The notes under the pieces were generated by a model. That model saw only the letters and a list, made by a program, of their open reading frames with translations, had not been told where the DNA came from and made no database searches. Shown piece by piece: positions 21,867-32,035 of a stretch of DNA of 64,000 bases (position 1 is the stretch's first letter; each line of letters starts with the position of its first letter). The position numbers and the translations under genes were made by a program. Origin of the DNA: Platanthera guangdongensis (taxonomy: Eukaryota > Streptophyta > Magnoliopsida > Asparagales > Orchidaceae); assembly GCA_039583875.1 (NCBI GenBank), contig CM077150.1, forward strand, positions 187,740,375-187,804,374, given 5' to 3'.

Positions 21867-22555
21867 CCTTTTCTTGTCTCTACTTCTTTGGTCGCTAGTG
21901 TGCTCACTGTGACCGTGCTGTCTGTTTCTCCACACTTGGGTCACTGCCTCCCCATCTCTCTCTTGCTCTCCGCTGCTCTTGTGGATTTGACTACCCGCTG
22001 CGGCCTCTCGTGTAACCGCGCGGGCTTGTCGTGCAAGAGTGCTCTCCCGCAGCAACCTTCGTCTCTCGGCTGCGGCCTTCTTCTCTCTCTGCTCGCCGCG
22101 TCTTCACCTAGTCGCAGCGAATTCTCTTCGTCATCACGGCTTCTCTTCTATTCTCTTCTCGCCGTGGATTGTTCTTCAACCGCTGCGATCTTCGCATCTA
22201 GGTCGCGGTATCTTCCTTTGCCGCTGGTGTGATCACCGTGACTGTGCGGACTTCTTGCGCAGCTTCTTCTCGGGCTAGTCGCTGCACCTTATCTCATTGC
22301 ATGCGGCTTCTCCTCTTCTCCGCTCCGCCTTCTTCAGGTTGCGGTTTGTTCTCTTCCCAAGCGGCTTGTTCTCGCCGCCGCGGCCTGTTCTCGGCGCTTT
22401 CTCTTTTCACGCGGCTGTCTCTTCTCGCACGGCCTGTTCTCGCCGCTGCGGCCTGTTCTCGCTGTTCTCAGTGCTTCCTCCGTTCTAGTCGTTGGATTTG
22501 TCCGCCTAACCGCTACTGTCTTGCCGTCCGGTTTCTGTGCCTCGCTGCCGATCAG
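21845..22555 (+). other. GC-rich pyrimidine leader of the copia element
   Basis: The strand is built from degenerate copies of CTGTTCTCGCCGCGGCC-like words and is poor in purine runs. All frames are open by composition (Arg/Ser/Cys/Leu-rich), so they are not evidence of genes. The same style of leader occurs in three other copia elements of this window. Confidence 0.65.
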
Positions 22556-22558
22556 GTT

Positions 22559-23720
22559 TATGGCATCCGACTCGATCACTGCTGATGAGGTTGCTGCATT
22601 GCGTACTCCACTACCTCAGCTTCAAGGGGTGGTTAGTCGCTCCTCTGGCTCCGTCGTCTCAGTTTTCAAGGAAGGTATATCGTGCCTCTCGCACTGCTCT
22701 TACTGGATTGTGGATTCATGTGCTGCACACCATCTCTCTCCGCAGCAGCTGCCCAAATATTTAGATACTGCTTACCCCAAGCACATCACTGTGGCCAATG
22801 ATGACACGCTCCCGGTTTCTGGTGCTGCTAATATGTCTCTTACTCCTTCTATTTCCTTATCCTCGGTTCTTCATGTTCCGGGCTCTACTTTTAACCTTCT
22901 TTCTGTTAGCTGTTTTACGCAAGACCTTGATTGCTGTGTTACTTTCTCACGCTCTTCCTTTGTGGTGCAGGATCGACTGTCGCAGACTATACTTGGTAGA
23001 GGGCGACTGTCTAATGGGCTATATCTTCTCGACATTCCTCCCACTGCTCTCACCTCTATCTCCACCACTGATTGACATCGTCGTCTTGGGCATGCCCCTC
23101 TCCCAATTCTCAAGAAAGCTCTTCTTACTGTCTCTCTCCAAGAGTTCTTTTGTGAATCCTGTATCTTTGGTAAACAACACCGTGTCTCCTTTTCTCCTTC
23201 ATGTACTTGGAGCGATTCTCCTTTATCCCTAGTACATTCTGATATCTGGGTTCCTTATAAAGTCCCTAGTGTCTTGGGGCATCGGTACTTTGTTATCTTT
23301 ATAGATGATTACTTGCGGGTTACCTGGTTGTATTTACTTCGTGATCGTACCGAACTCACGACTACGTTTCGTGCGTTTCTTACGGAAACACGCACTCAGT
23401 TTTCTACCTATGTTAAAACTCTTCGTACGAAAAATGCTCGAGAATATACTGGTCGCACCTTCTCCAACCTGTGCGCTGAGTTCGGTATTATACATCAGAC
23501 TTTGTGTGTTTATACGCCTCAACAGAATGGCTTAGCGGAACGGAAAAATCGCCACCTCCTTGATGTGACTCGATCTCATGATCCAAATGCAGGTTCCTCC
23601 CCTCTACTGGAACTTTTGTCGTATCTACTGCTTGTCATCTCATCAATCGCATGCCTTCGTCTGTCCTCAACTTTGTGGCGCCCATTACTCTCCTTTACCC
23701 ATCCATAACTCTCTTCTCTC
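22559..23720 (+). pseudogene. copia protease and integrase region
   Basis: After the linker MASDSITADEVAALRTPL the protease motif reads WIVDSCAAHHLSP (DSGA changed to DSCA). The GAG-pre-integrase domain (RRLGHAPLPILKKAL, CESCIFGKQHRVSF) is entered through a stop at about 23072 and a frame change. The integrase core shows FVIFIDDY, then LRTKNAREY where the family has RTDN, so the second catalytic Asp of DDE is a Lys, then QQNGLAERKNRHLLDV with the Glu kept. The product could not be active. The C-terminal part of the integrase continues with frameshifts to about 24110. Confidence 0.85.
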
Positions 23721-24288
23721 TCACAGTTCGTGTGTTTGGGTGTACCTGTTATGTCCACCACCTTGGTTCTTCCAATGACAAGCTAGCCCCTCGTGCTACT
23801 AAAGCTATGTTTATTGGGTACTCACACACTCAGAAGGGGTATGTCTGTTTTTTTCTACCACTGGTAAGGTGGTTGTGTCTGCTGATGTCTCCTTTCATGA
23901 AGACCAACCATATCACACTAGTCCTTCTGATCCCCTTCTTTCTCCTCTGCAACCTCGGCCCATCATACCCGTGACGTCTCCACTTCCACCACTTCTCCCT
24001 ACTCCTCTGCTTCAGATTCCCACACTACCACCAGTTCCTTCCAAACCTCCTATCATCAGGTTTACGCTCGTCGTCCTCCACGTCCAGATGCCCTACAGCA
24101 GCTTCCCCCTACTGGTGTGGTGACACGGCCTGTTGATCCGACAATCTCCTCAACAACACATCCAATGACCAATTATGTCTCTCTACATTGGCTCTCTCCT
24201 CCCCTTCTTCACTTTGATCTCTCTCTCCTCTATCTCTATACCTAACTCTGTGCAGGAAGCCCTCTAACATCCACGGTGGCGTGCCGCC

Positions 24289-25460
24289 ATGGACGAAGAA
24301 ATGCATGCTTTATGGGGTAATCACACCTGGGATCTTGCATCTCTTCCTTCTGGTCACAACTGTGTTAGCTGCAAGTGGATCTTTACTATCAAACATGCTG
24401 CGGATGGGACGGTGGATCGCTTAAAGGCTCGACTTGTAGTTCGGAGCTTTACCCAACAGTATGGCCTTGATTATGAGGAAACCTTTTCTCCGTTTGCAAA
24501 ATTGAATTCCGTTCGGGTTCTGCTCTCCTTAGCTGTTCACCGCCGATGGACTCTTCATCAGCTGGATGTCAAGAATGCTTTCTTGAATGACGATCTTCTT
24601 GAGACCGTTTACATGCATCAACCGCCCGAGTTTGAGATCACGTGGGAGTCTCGTGTATGCTTACTTCGCAAATCTATCTATGGTCTCAAACAGTCTCCCA
24701 AAGCATGGTTTGAGAAATTCAGCAAGGCCGTTCGTGAGGTGGGCTTCAAACAGAGCTCTGTAGATTCCTCTCTCTTCACTCGTCACCAGTCAACTGAGAC
24801 CATAATATTTCTAGTTTATGTAGACGATATTCTGATCACTGGTGATGACTCAACCGGGATACATCATGTTAAGCAACATCTAAACTTTATCTTCCAAATC
24901 AAAGACCTGAGAAATCTTCGATATTTTCTTGGCCTGGAGGTAGCTCGACGACCTGATGGCCTAGTCTTATCTCAGCGTAAGTATTGCGTTGACCTTCTGC
25001 AAGATGTCGGCCTCTCGGGGTGTAAACCTCGGATACCCCGATGGAAGTCAACCACATGCTGTATGCTCAGGGCTCTGAGGAGGACTCTCTACTTCCAAAT
25101 CCAGAATACTGTCGCCGTCTTGTGGGTAAATTGATCTACCTAACCGTCACAAGACCAGATATATCATTTGCGGTTGGTGTGGTAATTTATGCATACCCCA
25201 CGGGTCTCTCACCTCCAGGCTGTGGAGCACATTCTCAGGTAACTGAAGACTTCTCCTGAGCAAGGACTTGTGTACAAGCCATCCTCTTCTCTTTCTCTTA
25301 TTGCATACTCAGATGCGGATTACGCGGGCTCGTTGGATGATCGACGGTCTACAACTGGGTTCTGTACTTTGGAGGAAATCTTGTCACATGGCGGAGTAAG
25401 AAGCAGACAGTTGTTGCTCGCTCGTCTGCTGAGGCTGAGTACCGTGCAATGACGGCTGTT
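24289..25460 (+). pseudogene. copia reverse transcriptase
   Basis: A long clean frame (24289 to about 25040) reads MDEEMHALWGNHTWDLASLP, then LDVKNAFLNDDL with the first catalytic Asp, [15 protein letters not shown], and FLVYVDDILITGDD with the YVDD box. A frameshift near 25040 moves the continuation (NPEYCRRLVGKLIYLTVTRP) to another frame, and a second one lies near 25370. RT copies the element RNA to cDNA in virus-like particles. The catalytic core is intact but the ORF is broken downstream and lacks a start in context. Confidence 0.85.
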
Positions 25461-25820
25461 ACTTCTGAACTAACTTGGCTTGGAAGTCTCTTAGGAGATT
25501 TGAGAGTTAAATTGTCCTCACCTCCAACGCTGTTTTGTGACAGTCAAGCTGCAATACACATTGCAAAGAATCCGGTGTTCCATGAGCGGACCAAACATAT
25601 TGATGTTGATTGTCACTTCGTTCGTGAGAAGGTCCAATCAAAGGAGCTGAAGCTTGAACATGTTCCTGCATCTGGGCAAGTTGCTGACGTCCTCACCAAG
25701 GCTTTACTTCGCAAGTTGTATTACCAGTTCTTGTCCAAGCTTGATGCCTACGATTTGTACACTCCAGCTTGCGGGGGAGTGTTAGATGACATAAGAAATA
25801 TTGTTGTAAAGGCCCAATTA
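25270..25820 (+). pseudogene. copia RNase H
   Basis: YSDADYAGSLDDRRSTTGFC is the first Asp region. After a frame change the segment continues SELTWLGSLLGDL, LFCDSQAAIHIAKNPVFHER, TKHIDVDCHFVREKV and QVADVLTKALLR, the ordinary copia RNase H C terminus. The stop at 25821 lies inside the LTR. Confidence 0.85.
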
Positions 25821-25961
25821 TAGGCCCATTTCTTTCTTCTCTTTTTAGTCCCACATCTCTTGTATAAGATTGTTCTCCTTCTCTTCTCCTATATATTTGT
25901 ATTCTCTCTTGTATTTTACACATGAAGAAGTATATGCAAGGTTTGCCCATTCCTTTCTACA
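25780..25961 (+). repeat. 3' LTR of the copia element, 182 bp
   Basis: TGTTAGATGACAT to CCTTTCTACA, preceded by the polypurine tract GCGGGGGAG. It contains TTTTTAGTCCCACATCTC, a block shared with the other copia LTRs here, and TATATATTTG as a likely TATA box. Confidence 0.85.
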
Positions 25962-26442
25962 GAAGCCTTGAAGTAGGAAGACGAACCCATACAGCTGAAT
26001 TGCTCGTACGCTAAAATCAGGAAGCTTGAATTGCTCGTATACTGTTTTTTAACCTCTAGATTGCTCGTACGCTAGAACAAAAAAGAAGAGGTCGGTTTGA
26101 AAGTAGGAAGCAGGAAGCCTTTGGAGTACCAACCATTAGATTGCTTATACGCAAAAATATAAGACAAGACACTGTCACCACTTGAAATGTAACCTAGAAA
26201 GGAAGGAAAAAGAAGACATTGTCTGGACTGGAAGCGACTGAAGACGTTGCTGTTGGCCTCTGTTTGCCGACAGTAATCGACACTTGAGATACGGTAAAAC
26301 AATATGATATAATTTTGTGATGGGGTATGAAAGCGGGATTGTGATAAGGTTAAGCAATGAGTTATGTGCGTTGGACCGGGTGAATGGGTTTGGGATAGGG
26401 TTAGACATGTTTCTAGTTACCTTTGGCCAGGCCGGTAGAATC
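25962..26442. other. Intron sequence with short repeats
   Basis: The word ATTGCTCGTACGCT or a close variant occurs four times between about 25999 and 26150. No gene is seen. Confidence 0.5.
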
Positions 26443-26598
26443 GGGTCGGGATCGCGATCCTAAAGATCCTAAGATCCGATCGCGATCTCAGCCGTGATGA
26501 GCCGATTTAGATCCTAGGTAAGATCCGGATCAATTTATAAAATCTGGATCGTAGGATTGTAAGATCCCACGATCCGGATTGCGATCATGATAACCATG
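26438..26598 (-). mobile_element. Second copy of the GATC-rich hAT-like MITE
   Basis: Read in complement it starts CATGGTTATCATGATCGC, close to the CAAGGTTGTTAGGATCGC end of the MITE at 11540. It continues GGGATCTTACAATCCTACGATCC and ATTTTATAAATTGATCC like that copy. The other end is diverged (TCGGGATCGCGATCC). No clear 8-bp duplication is seen. A partial third copy opens the second tandem unit (27156-27258). Confidence 0.7.
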
Positions 26599-27812
26599 AG
26601 CTCAAGTGTCCAATGAGTGCACTAGATGACGACAACTGACAAGAGCATGAGCATGAAGTATGTGGTGGGAAATGAGCATGCGTAGGATGATCTACACAAG
26701 AGCGGTTTCGAATCTCCCATGCCGCTTAATGTAGGCTAAATGGATAGAATAATTATAAGAGAAACTTAAGAGGAAGAAGAAAGAATAGAGGGAAGGTTGG
26801 ACAATCAAAAGCTTGTGGATGGTGTCTATTAAATATCTCAATTAATCTTTCTGTATGACCTAGACCAAGCTTGCGTAGGCAGTAAAGGTTTAATACAAGA
26901 TTTAAAATGAAAATGAACCTTTAAACTTTTTAACCTTTAAACCTTATCCAATCAATAACTACAAAATAAACTATATAAAATACTTGAAAATTACAAAAAA
27001 AAAACATAAAAAATATGCAAATATTCTTAAAGCTTAACTTAGGCCTAAAAATGGAAATTATAAAATCAGATGTGATTCATGCCGAAATATCTTTTTTTCG
27101 TACCAATATTATCACATATTGTCATTATTTAACATTTGAACATAATACATAAATCGGGTCGGGATTTAGATCCTAGGTAAGATCCGAATTGATTTACAAA
27201 ATTTGGATCGTAGGATTGTAAGATCCCACGATCCGGATTGCGATCCTGATAACCATGAGCTCAAGTGTCCAATGAGTGCACTAGATGTCGACAACTGACG
27301 AGCATGAGCATGAAGTATGTGGTGGGAAATGAGCATGCGCATGATGATCGGCACAAGAGCGGTTTCAAATCTCCCATGCCTCGTAATGTAGGCTAAATGG
27401 ATAGAGGAATTATAAGAGAAACTTAAGAGGAAGAAGAAAGAGTAGAGGGAAGGTCGGACAATCAAAAGCTTGTGGAGGGTGTTTATTAAATATCTCAATT
27501 AATCTCTGTATGATCTAGACCAAGCTTGCGTAGGCAGTAAAGGTTTAATACAAGATTTAAAATGAAAATGAACCTTTAAACTTTTTAACCTCTAAACCTT
27601 ATCCAATCAATAACTGCAAAATAAACTATATAAAATACTTGAAAATTACAAAAAAATAAAATAAAAATATGCAAATATTCTTAAAGCTTAACTAAGGCCT
27701 AAAGATGGAAATTATAAAATCAGATATGTCATTGATGCCGAAATATCTTTTTTTTCGTACCAATATTATCATATATTATCATTATTTAACATTTGAACAT
27801 AATACATAAATC
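26443..27812. repeat. Tandem duplication, units 26443-27155 and 27156-27812
   Basis: Both units begin GGGTCGGGAT and end AACATAATACATAAATC, and run in parallel through GAGCTCAAGTGTCCAATGAG, CAATCAAAAGCTTGTGGA and AACCTTATCCAATCAATAAC. The first unit has about 54 bp more near its start (26451-26504). Identity by eye is about 95%. Each unit opens with a MITE-like GATC-rich segment. The pair lies directly upstream of exon C of the Rgp1-like gene. Confidence 0.9.
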
Positions 27813-27947
27813 ATAATGCCTTTTTTGAGTTCCTTGATCCCCATTTTCTTATGATGAGGCATAATTTTTTTTAATAATTTGAGCTTTAGTAAGTTGTAAT
27901 ATTTTCAAAAACTGCAGAATATATTAATTTTATACATATATCTTCAG

Positions 27948-28011
27948 GAAGCTCGAGCTCCACTGCAGGTATGGGTGACACAAAAAGACAACAATTTTCT
28001 GAATGATGAAG
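27948..28011 (+). CDS. Rgp1-family protein, internal exon C (partial gene)
   Basis: A 64-bp exon sits between the acceptor TATATCTTCAG and the donor GTGAGCAT. It reads EARAPLQVWVTQKDNNFLND-E and ends in phase 1. Joined to exon B it gives DLIKM-EARAPLQVWVTQK, which matches the family pattern DLI-x-M/L-E-x-R-x-PL-x-VWVTQK that I recall from plant Rgp1 homologues. It lies 21.6 kb after exon B, directly after a local tandem duplication and about 290 bp before the flanking repeat of a minus-strand copia insertion. No further exon was recognised downstream, so the exon may now be separated from the rest of the gene. Confidence 0.7.
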
Positions 28012-28299
28012 GTGAGCATAGTTGTCAATCTCTTTGATGATCTTGAACTGCAAGTTTAAATGATCTTTTGGCATAAGTTGCATCCTTAATTTTTCTTTTT
28101 CCTTACATCTCCTTTGGTTGTTTTAGGCACATAAGTGGTGGTTTTCCCTGTTTTCTGTTACCAAGTGCAAAAGTACACAACAACTTAAAAAGATAATTTG
28201 TATAAAAAGATTAATATGTAAAAAAGTAACGATCCACTAATTAAAAGGCACGTAAGCAATAAACATGTTTAACTCTTGGATGAAAGACCAGTAACAAAG
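28012..28299. other. Intron sequence downstream of exon C
   Basis: AT-rich. From about 28190 to 28300 it resembles 46715-46850: ATAAAAAGATTAAT, AAAA, TAATTA-AAG, and GAAAGAC-AG-AACAAAG occur in the same order. Confidence 0.5.
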
Positions 28300-28388
28300 A
28301 CAAATAACTAAACCTATTAATTGACGGTTCATTATAGTTCATATCTTTTTCAAATCGAGTTTGCTTTCAAGTTTGGAGGCAGGATTCA
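28300..28388. repeat. Left copy of the 89-bp direct repeat flanking the minus-strand copia insertion
   Basis: ACAAATAACTAAACC to GGAGGCAGGATTCA. The copy at 31848-31936 is identical except for one base (GTTCATATC here, GTTCTTATC there). Confidence 0.97.
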
Positions 28389-28854
28389 AAAAGATAAACC
28401 CAATAAGAGAAACAACTCCACTAAACTTTTGAAACCGAGCTCGTGGACTCTGCTTTAAACCATAAATCGCCTTCCGAAGCTTGCATATCTGAGACTCCCT
28501 CTGATCAACATACCCGGGAGGTTGCTCCATGTAAACTACTTCTTGCAAATCATCATAAAGGAAGACATTCTTCACATCTAACTGAGACATCTCCCAGTAT
28601 CGATTAACAACCACAGAGAAGAGAACGCGTATAGTGCCAATGCAAGCAACGAGAGAAAAAATATCAAAGAAGTCTACCCCATACGTCTGAGTAAACCCTT
28701 TTGCCACAAGACTCGCCTTATAACGATCAACCGAATCATCTGGAAGATACTTAACAACAAAGATCCACCGACATCCAACCACATCAATGCCCAGAGGTGG
28801 AGGAACAAGAGTACAAGTACCTCTCTCAGTTAATTTGTTCATTTCTTCATCCAT
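28389..28854 (-). pseudogene. copia reverse transcriptase, N-terminal half
   Basis: MDEEMNKLTERGTCTLVPPP opens the domain, followed by CRWIFVVKYLPDDSVDRYKA, LVAKGFTQTYGVDF, QLDVKNVFLYDDL with the first catalytic Asp, and [17 protein letters not shown]. The frame then crosses the insertion border into the flanking repeat (LESKLDLKKI), so the YVDD box is lost. The truncation coincides exactly with the start of the 89-bp repeat. Confidence 0.85.
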
Positions 28855-30200
28855 AGCGGCTTTCCAATGAGAAATGACAAGAGTTTCTTGATACGTAGCC
28901 GATATAACAGTAGAAGAGATAGCAAGAGAAAAACGCTTGCCAACCGGGAAAAGCTGAGCATAGGAGACAACCGCATCAATAGGATGCTTAGTGCATTGGC
29001 GAACGCCTTTCCGCAGGGCAATGAGAAGGTCAAGATCACTGCTGTCCGAAAAGGCAATTCACTGCCTGAAGAAGGAAGAGGCCCGAGAACAGGAACATAA
29101 GGCTCTAAGGGCAAAGAATCAGTGTCGAGAGAAGGAGACTGCGCAACAGGAACAGTTGTAGAAAGAACTGGTTCCGGCAGAGGTGCTGAGATAATAGACA
29201 TTGAAGAAGAAGTATCAGAGGACAAAAGAGAAGAAGCAGGAGAAAAATACGGTGTATCTTCAATGAAGGTAACATCAACAGAGACCTACTGTTTGCGCAG
29301 AATAAAATCAAGACAACGATATCTTTCTGAGTCAGACAATAACCAAAGAATATGCATTTAACAAAACAGAAAGAAAGTTTGTCACGACCAGGAGAAGGTG
29401 TGTGAACAAACGTCGTACATTCAAAAATTTTAAGAGGTAAAAGAAATGACACGACCTTGGGATACAAAATGGAAAACGAAGTCTTGCCCTGAAGAACAGA
29501 TGAGGGTATCCGATTAATGAGATAGCAGGAGAGAAGAACACCATGACCCCAATAGGACCGAGAAACATTCATTTGTAACAGAAAACTGCGAGCAACATCC
29601 AAGAGATGACGATTCCTGCGTTCAACAACGCCATTCTGTTGCGAGGTATAGGGGTAGAAAGTTTGATGAATCAAATCATGGTTCATACAAAAATCAGAAA
29701 ATTGTCGGCTGGCATATTTCTTGACATTATCAGTACGAAGAACTTGAATAGACACCGTAAACTGTGTCAAGATCTCATTATAAAAGACGGTAAACACAGT
29801 GTAAAGTTTAGAACGATCTTTCAAGAGATACAACCAAGTACACATGGAGAAATCATCAATGAAAGTGACAAAGTATAAGCTACTTCTACCAATAGTAGCA
29901 GTAGGAGCAGACCCCCAGATGTCAGAGTGAACCAGTTCAAAGGGACGCGAAGAACTATGTCTTGTTCGTGCTGGGAACGAAGAGCGATGATGTTTGTCAA
30001 ATTGACAGGCTTCACAAGTCAAAGGGGAATCCTCTCGAGGAAGATCTGGAAGAAGTTGGTGGATGAGGCGAGAAGAAGGGTGACCAAGACGACGATATCA
30101 TTGCTGAAGGGATGAAGAAACAGAAAGAGCAACATCGCAATCAAGAAAGAAGAGGCCACCACTAGCAGTCCCAGTAGCAATTGTAGCGTTTGAGACAGAA
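28839..30200 (-). pseudogene. copia GAG-pre-integrase and integrase
   Basis: CEACQFDKHHRSSFPARTRH is the end of the GAG-pre-integrase domain. The integrase core follows with FELVHSDIWG, YFVTFIDDFSMCTWLYLLKD, VLRTDNVKKYASRQFSDFC and YTSQQNGVVERRNRHLLDV: all three DDE residues are present, unlike the copy at 22559. Downstream (29105-29570) the frame breaks. The frame 28839-29225 (MSSDTSSSMSIISAPLPE) is the low-complexity linker between integrase and RT. Confidence 0.85.
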
Positions 30201-30424
30201 TCAGAGAAAAAACAAGTGGTGGTAGTAAAATTAACCTTGCAATTTAACTAAGAGAGAGCATGAACAAAGAGTAAATTGCACAAGAAAGTGAGGACATAAA
30301 GAGTGTCCTTGAGCAGCAAAGACAGAGAGAGATACACAGTGCCAACACCATGAACATGAGCAGAAGTCCTATCTGCAATAACAGCAGGAGACGACCTGTT
30401 CTGGTTAGTCAAAAGATGAGAACA

Positions 30425-30495
30425 AACGAGAGTTGTCAGTCATGTGACAAGTGACACCAGAGTCAATAAGCCACTTATCAGAGGAGGCCAAAAGA
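30425..30495 (-). pseudogene. copia protease fragment
   Basis: The complement reads SDKWLIDSGVTCHMTDNSR, the copia protease signature with DSG kept. It is followed by a stop. Upstream on the minus strand, sequence becomes leader-like, so the gag core is missing. Confidence 0.7.
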
Positions 30496-30559
30496 GCATG
30501 AGCTGAAGAGGAGAGAAGAGAAACTATCCTCAAGGGGATAAAAATCGGAAAGAGAAAAG

Positions 30560-31228
30560 ACTAATCGCACGGTTAGAAACAAGCCAGCAACAGAGGCAAA
30601 GGGAGCGCGCGAGAAGAGAGGCAAAGCGGTCAAGCAACAAAGAAACCGCACGAGAAGACCGCACGGTCAAGGTGACAACACACCAGCTGGTAGAAAACGA
30701 GCCACGACCAGGATGCGGAGCCCGCAGCGGTTAGATAAGCCACAACGACGAGAAGTTGAAGCGAAAAGAAAGATGAAGAGACCACGCGAGTAGAGAAAAC
30801 AACCCGCGCGAGAAGAAACAAGCCGCAGGAAGAAACTACCCGCAGGAGAAAGGAGAAAGCGCGAACAGGCAAGAAGCCGCGCGAGCAAAGAATGCGGCAG
30901 AAACAAAACAAGCCGCACAGCAAACCGCGCGAACACAACAAGTTGCAAAGACAAGCGACTAGCAAAGAAAGGACGCTGCAAAGAACCCGCAAAGGCCGCA
31001 CAAACAGGCAGCCACAAGCAAGAAAGAGCAAGGCAGAGCGACTAGCAAAGAAGGCCGCGCGAACAAAAAAGTTTGCAACGAAACAAGTTGCAGAAACAAC
31101 GACTAGAAGGGAGGGCAGGGCGGGCAAAAACAGACCGGAAGCCGGCCAAAAGAAGGCCAGAAAAAACTAACCGGAAGCGGTTAGAAAAAAACCAACCGCA
31201 ATCTCTTTGGAGCAAATGATCAGTTTCG
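30560..31228 (-). other. GC-rich leader of the minus-strand copia element
   Basis: On the minus strand this is pyrimidine-rich with repeated CGCGCGGC, TTCTCGCGCGG and GCGGCTT words, like the leaders at 21845, 44182 and 53400. The open frames of up to 165 codons on either strand come from composition only. Confidence 0.6.
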
Positions 31229-31239
31229 CTCTGATACCA
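31228..31239 (-). other. Primer binding site, iMet tRNA type
   Basis: Complement TGGTATCAGAGC, directly next to the LTR border. Confidence 0.9.
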
Positions 31240-31847
31240 TGTGAAAAAGAGCTCAATAAGGGCAAATTTTATTGCTCCAAAAAGATAATTATTACATGGT
31301 ATGCTCCCTTATTTATAAAAAGTGGCTGAGAAGAGAGAATACAACAAGCGATGTGGGACTAAATACAAGCCGCACGGGCTGAGCGGTTTGACACAGTCAA
31401 ACCGCTAGGCTACACAATACATAACAATAAAACCTCTGAACCAGGGGTGGCTAACACCAAGACCGCTCTGGCTAGTATCAGACCGCTGCGGTCAACCTCC
31501 AGGCCGCTGCGGCTAATCATTCGGACCTCTGATGTGGCTAACATCAAGCCGATGGAAATGCTGACAAACAGACCGCTGATCTAAACCGCCAGATCGCTGA
31601 CCAGACAGGCCGCTGGTCCAAATCACCAGGTCACTGACCAGACAGGCCGCTGGCCCAAACCGCCAGGTCGCTGACCAGACAGTCTGCTGGTCCAAATCAC
31701 CAGGTCGCTGAGCAGACAGGCCGCTGACCAGACAGGCCGCTGGTCCAAACCGCTAGGTCACTGACCAGACAGGCCGCTGGTCCAAACCGCCAGGTCGCCC
31801 GAACAACTAGCCGCCCGACTAGAAGGTAAAACCGCCAAACTTTAACA
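31240..31847 (-). repeat. 5' LTR of the minus-strand copia element, 608 bp
   Basis: Complement starts TGTTAAAGTTTGGCGG and ends GAGCTCTTTTTCACA. It holds the copia box (complement TTTAGTCCCACATCGC near 31350), a TATAAATA box at about 31312 and a 37-bp tandem array. Confidence 0.85.
31594..31800. repeat. 37-bp tandem repeat inside the LTR, about 5.5 copies
   Basis: The unit is GACCAGACAGGCCGCTGGTC plus CAAACCGCCAGGTCGCT. One unit is shortened to GAGCAGACAGGCCGCT. The copies differ mainly by CCAAATCACC versus CCAAACCGCC. Confidence 0.9.
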
Positions 31848-31936
31848 ACAAATAACTAAACCTATTAATTGACGGTTCATTATAGTTCTTATCTTTTTCA
31901 AATCGAGTTTGCTTTCAAGTTTGGAGGCAGGATTCA
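31848..31936. repeat. Right copy of the 89-bp direct repeat
   Basis: One mismatch to 28300-28388. It is followed by GTCAATTGATT, which is not repeated at the left side. Confidence 0.97.
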
Positions 31937-31941
31937 GTCAA

Positions 31942-32035
31942 TTGATTCCTTTATCTCCCACAAGTAGGTATTTGTTACGTTGACTTGCGATTCCTTTATC
32001 TCCCACAAGTAGGTATTTGTTACGTTGACTTGCAT
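31942..32035. repeat. Tandem duplication of ~46 bp
   Basis: GATTCCTTTATCTCCCACAA and GTAGGTATTTGTTACGTTGACTTGC occur twice in direct succession without change. Confidence 0.9.

Larger units (their letters stand above)
21840..25961 (+). mobile_element. Ty1/copia element lacking the 5' LTR and gag
   Basis: The order is leader (21845-22555), protease, GAG-pre-integrase, integrase, reverse transcriptase, RNase H and a 182-bp 3' LTR, on the plus strand. The 5' LTR, primer site and gag core are missing: the leader runs straight into the linker before the protease. The relation to the elements at 43990 and 53131 is clear, since linker, protease and RNase H share long runs. The 5' break joins a gypsy gag fragment. 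Confidence 0.85.
1579..28011 (+). other. Span of partial Rgp1-like gene containing large transposon-filled introns
   Basis: Three exons on the plus strand (1579-1656, 6195-6352, 27948-28011) keep one reading frame through two GT-AG introns of about 4.5 kb and 21.6 kb. Their order matches the order of the conserved segments in Rgp1-family proteins. The first intron holds a minus-strand gypsy remnant. The second holds an LTR remnant, a chromovirus, a deleted gypsy element, a gypsy LTR/gag fragment, a copia element and a tandem duplication. Exons for the N terminus would lie before 1579 and were not found. Exons for the C-terminal two thirds were not found after 28011. Transcript data would be needed to tell a living gene from a pseudogene, but no stop or frameshift is seen in the three exons. 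Confidence 0.7.
28389..31847 (-). mobile_element. Ty1/copia element, 5' complete and 3' truncated, minus strand
   Basis: Reading the minus strand from 31847: a 608-bp LTR (TGTTAAAG to TTTTTCACA), the primer site TGGTATCAGAGC (complement of 31228-31239), a GC-rich leader (30600-31228), protease (about 30430-30490), GAG-pre-integrase and integrase, then the first half of reverse transcriptase, which stops abruptly at 28389. The gag core, RT catalytic box, RNase H and 3' LTR are absent. The whole insertion is flanked by an 89-bp direct repeat instead of the usual 5 bp. Confidence 0.85.

Noticed and set aside
30630..31170. Frames of up to 165 codons on both strands in the minus-strand copia leader
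   Set aside because: Low-complexity Arg/Ser/Leu composition, same as other leaders of the family; no start context.
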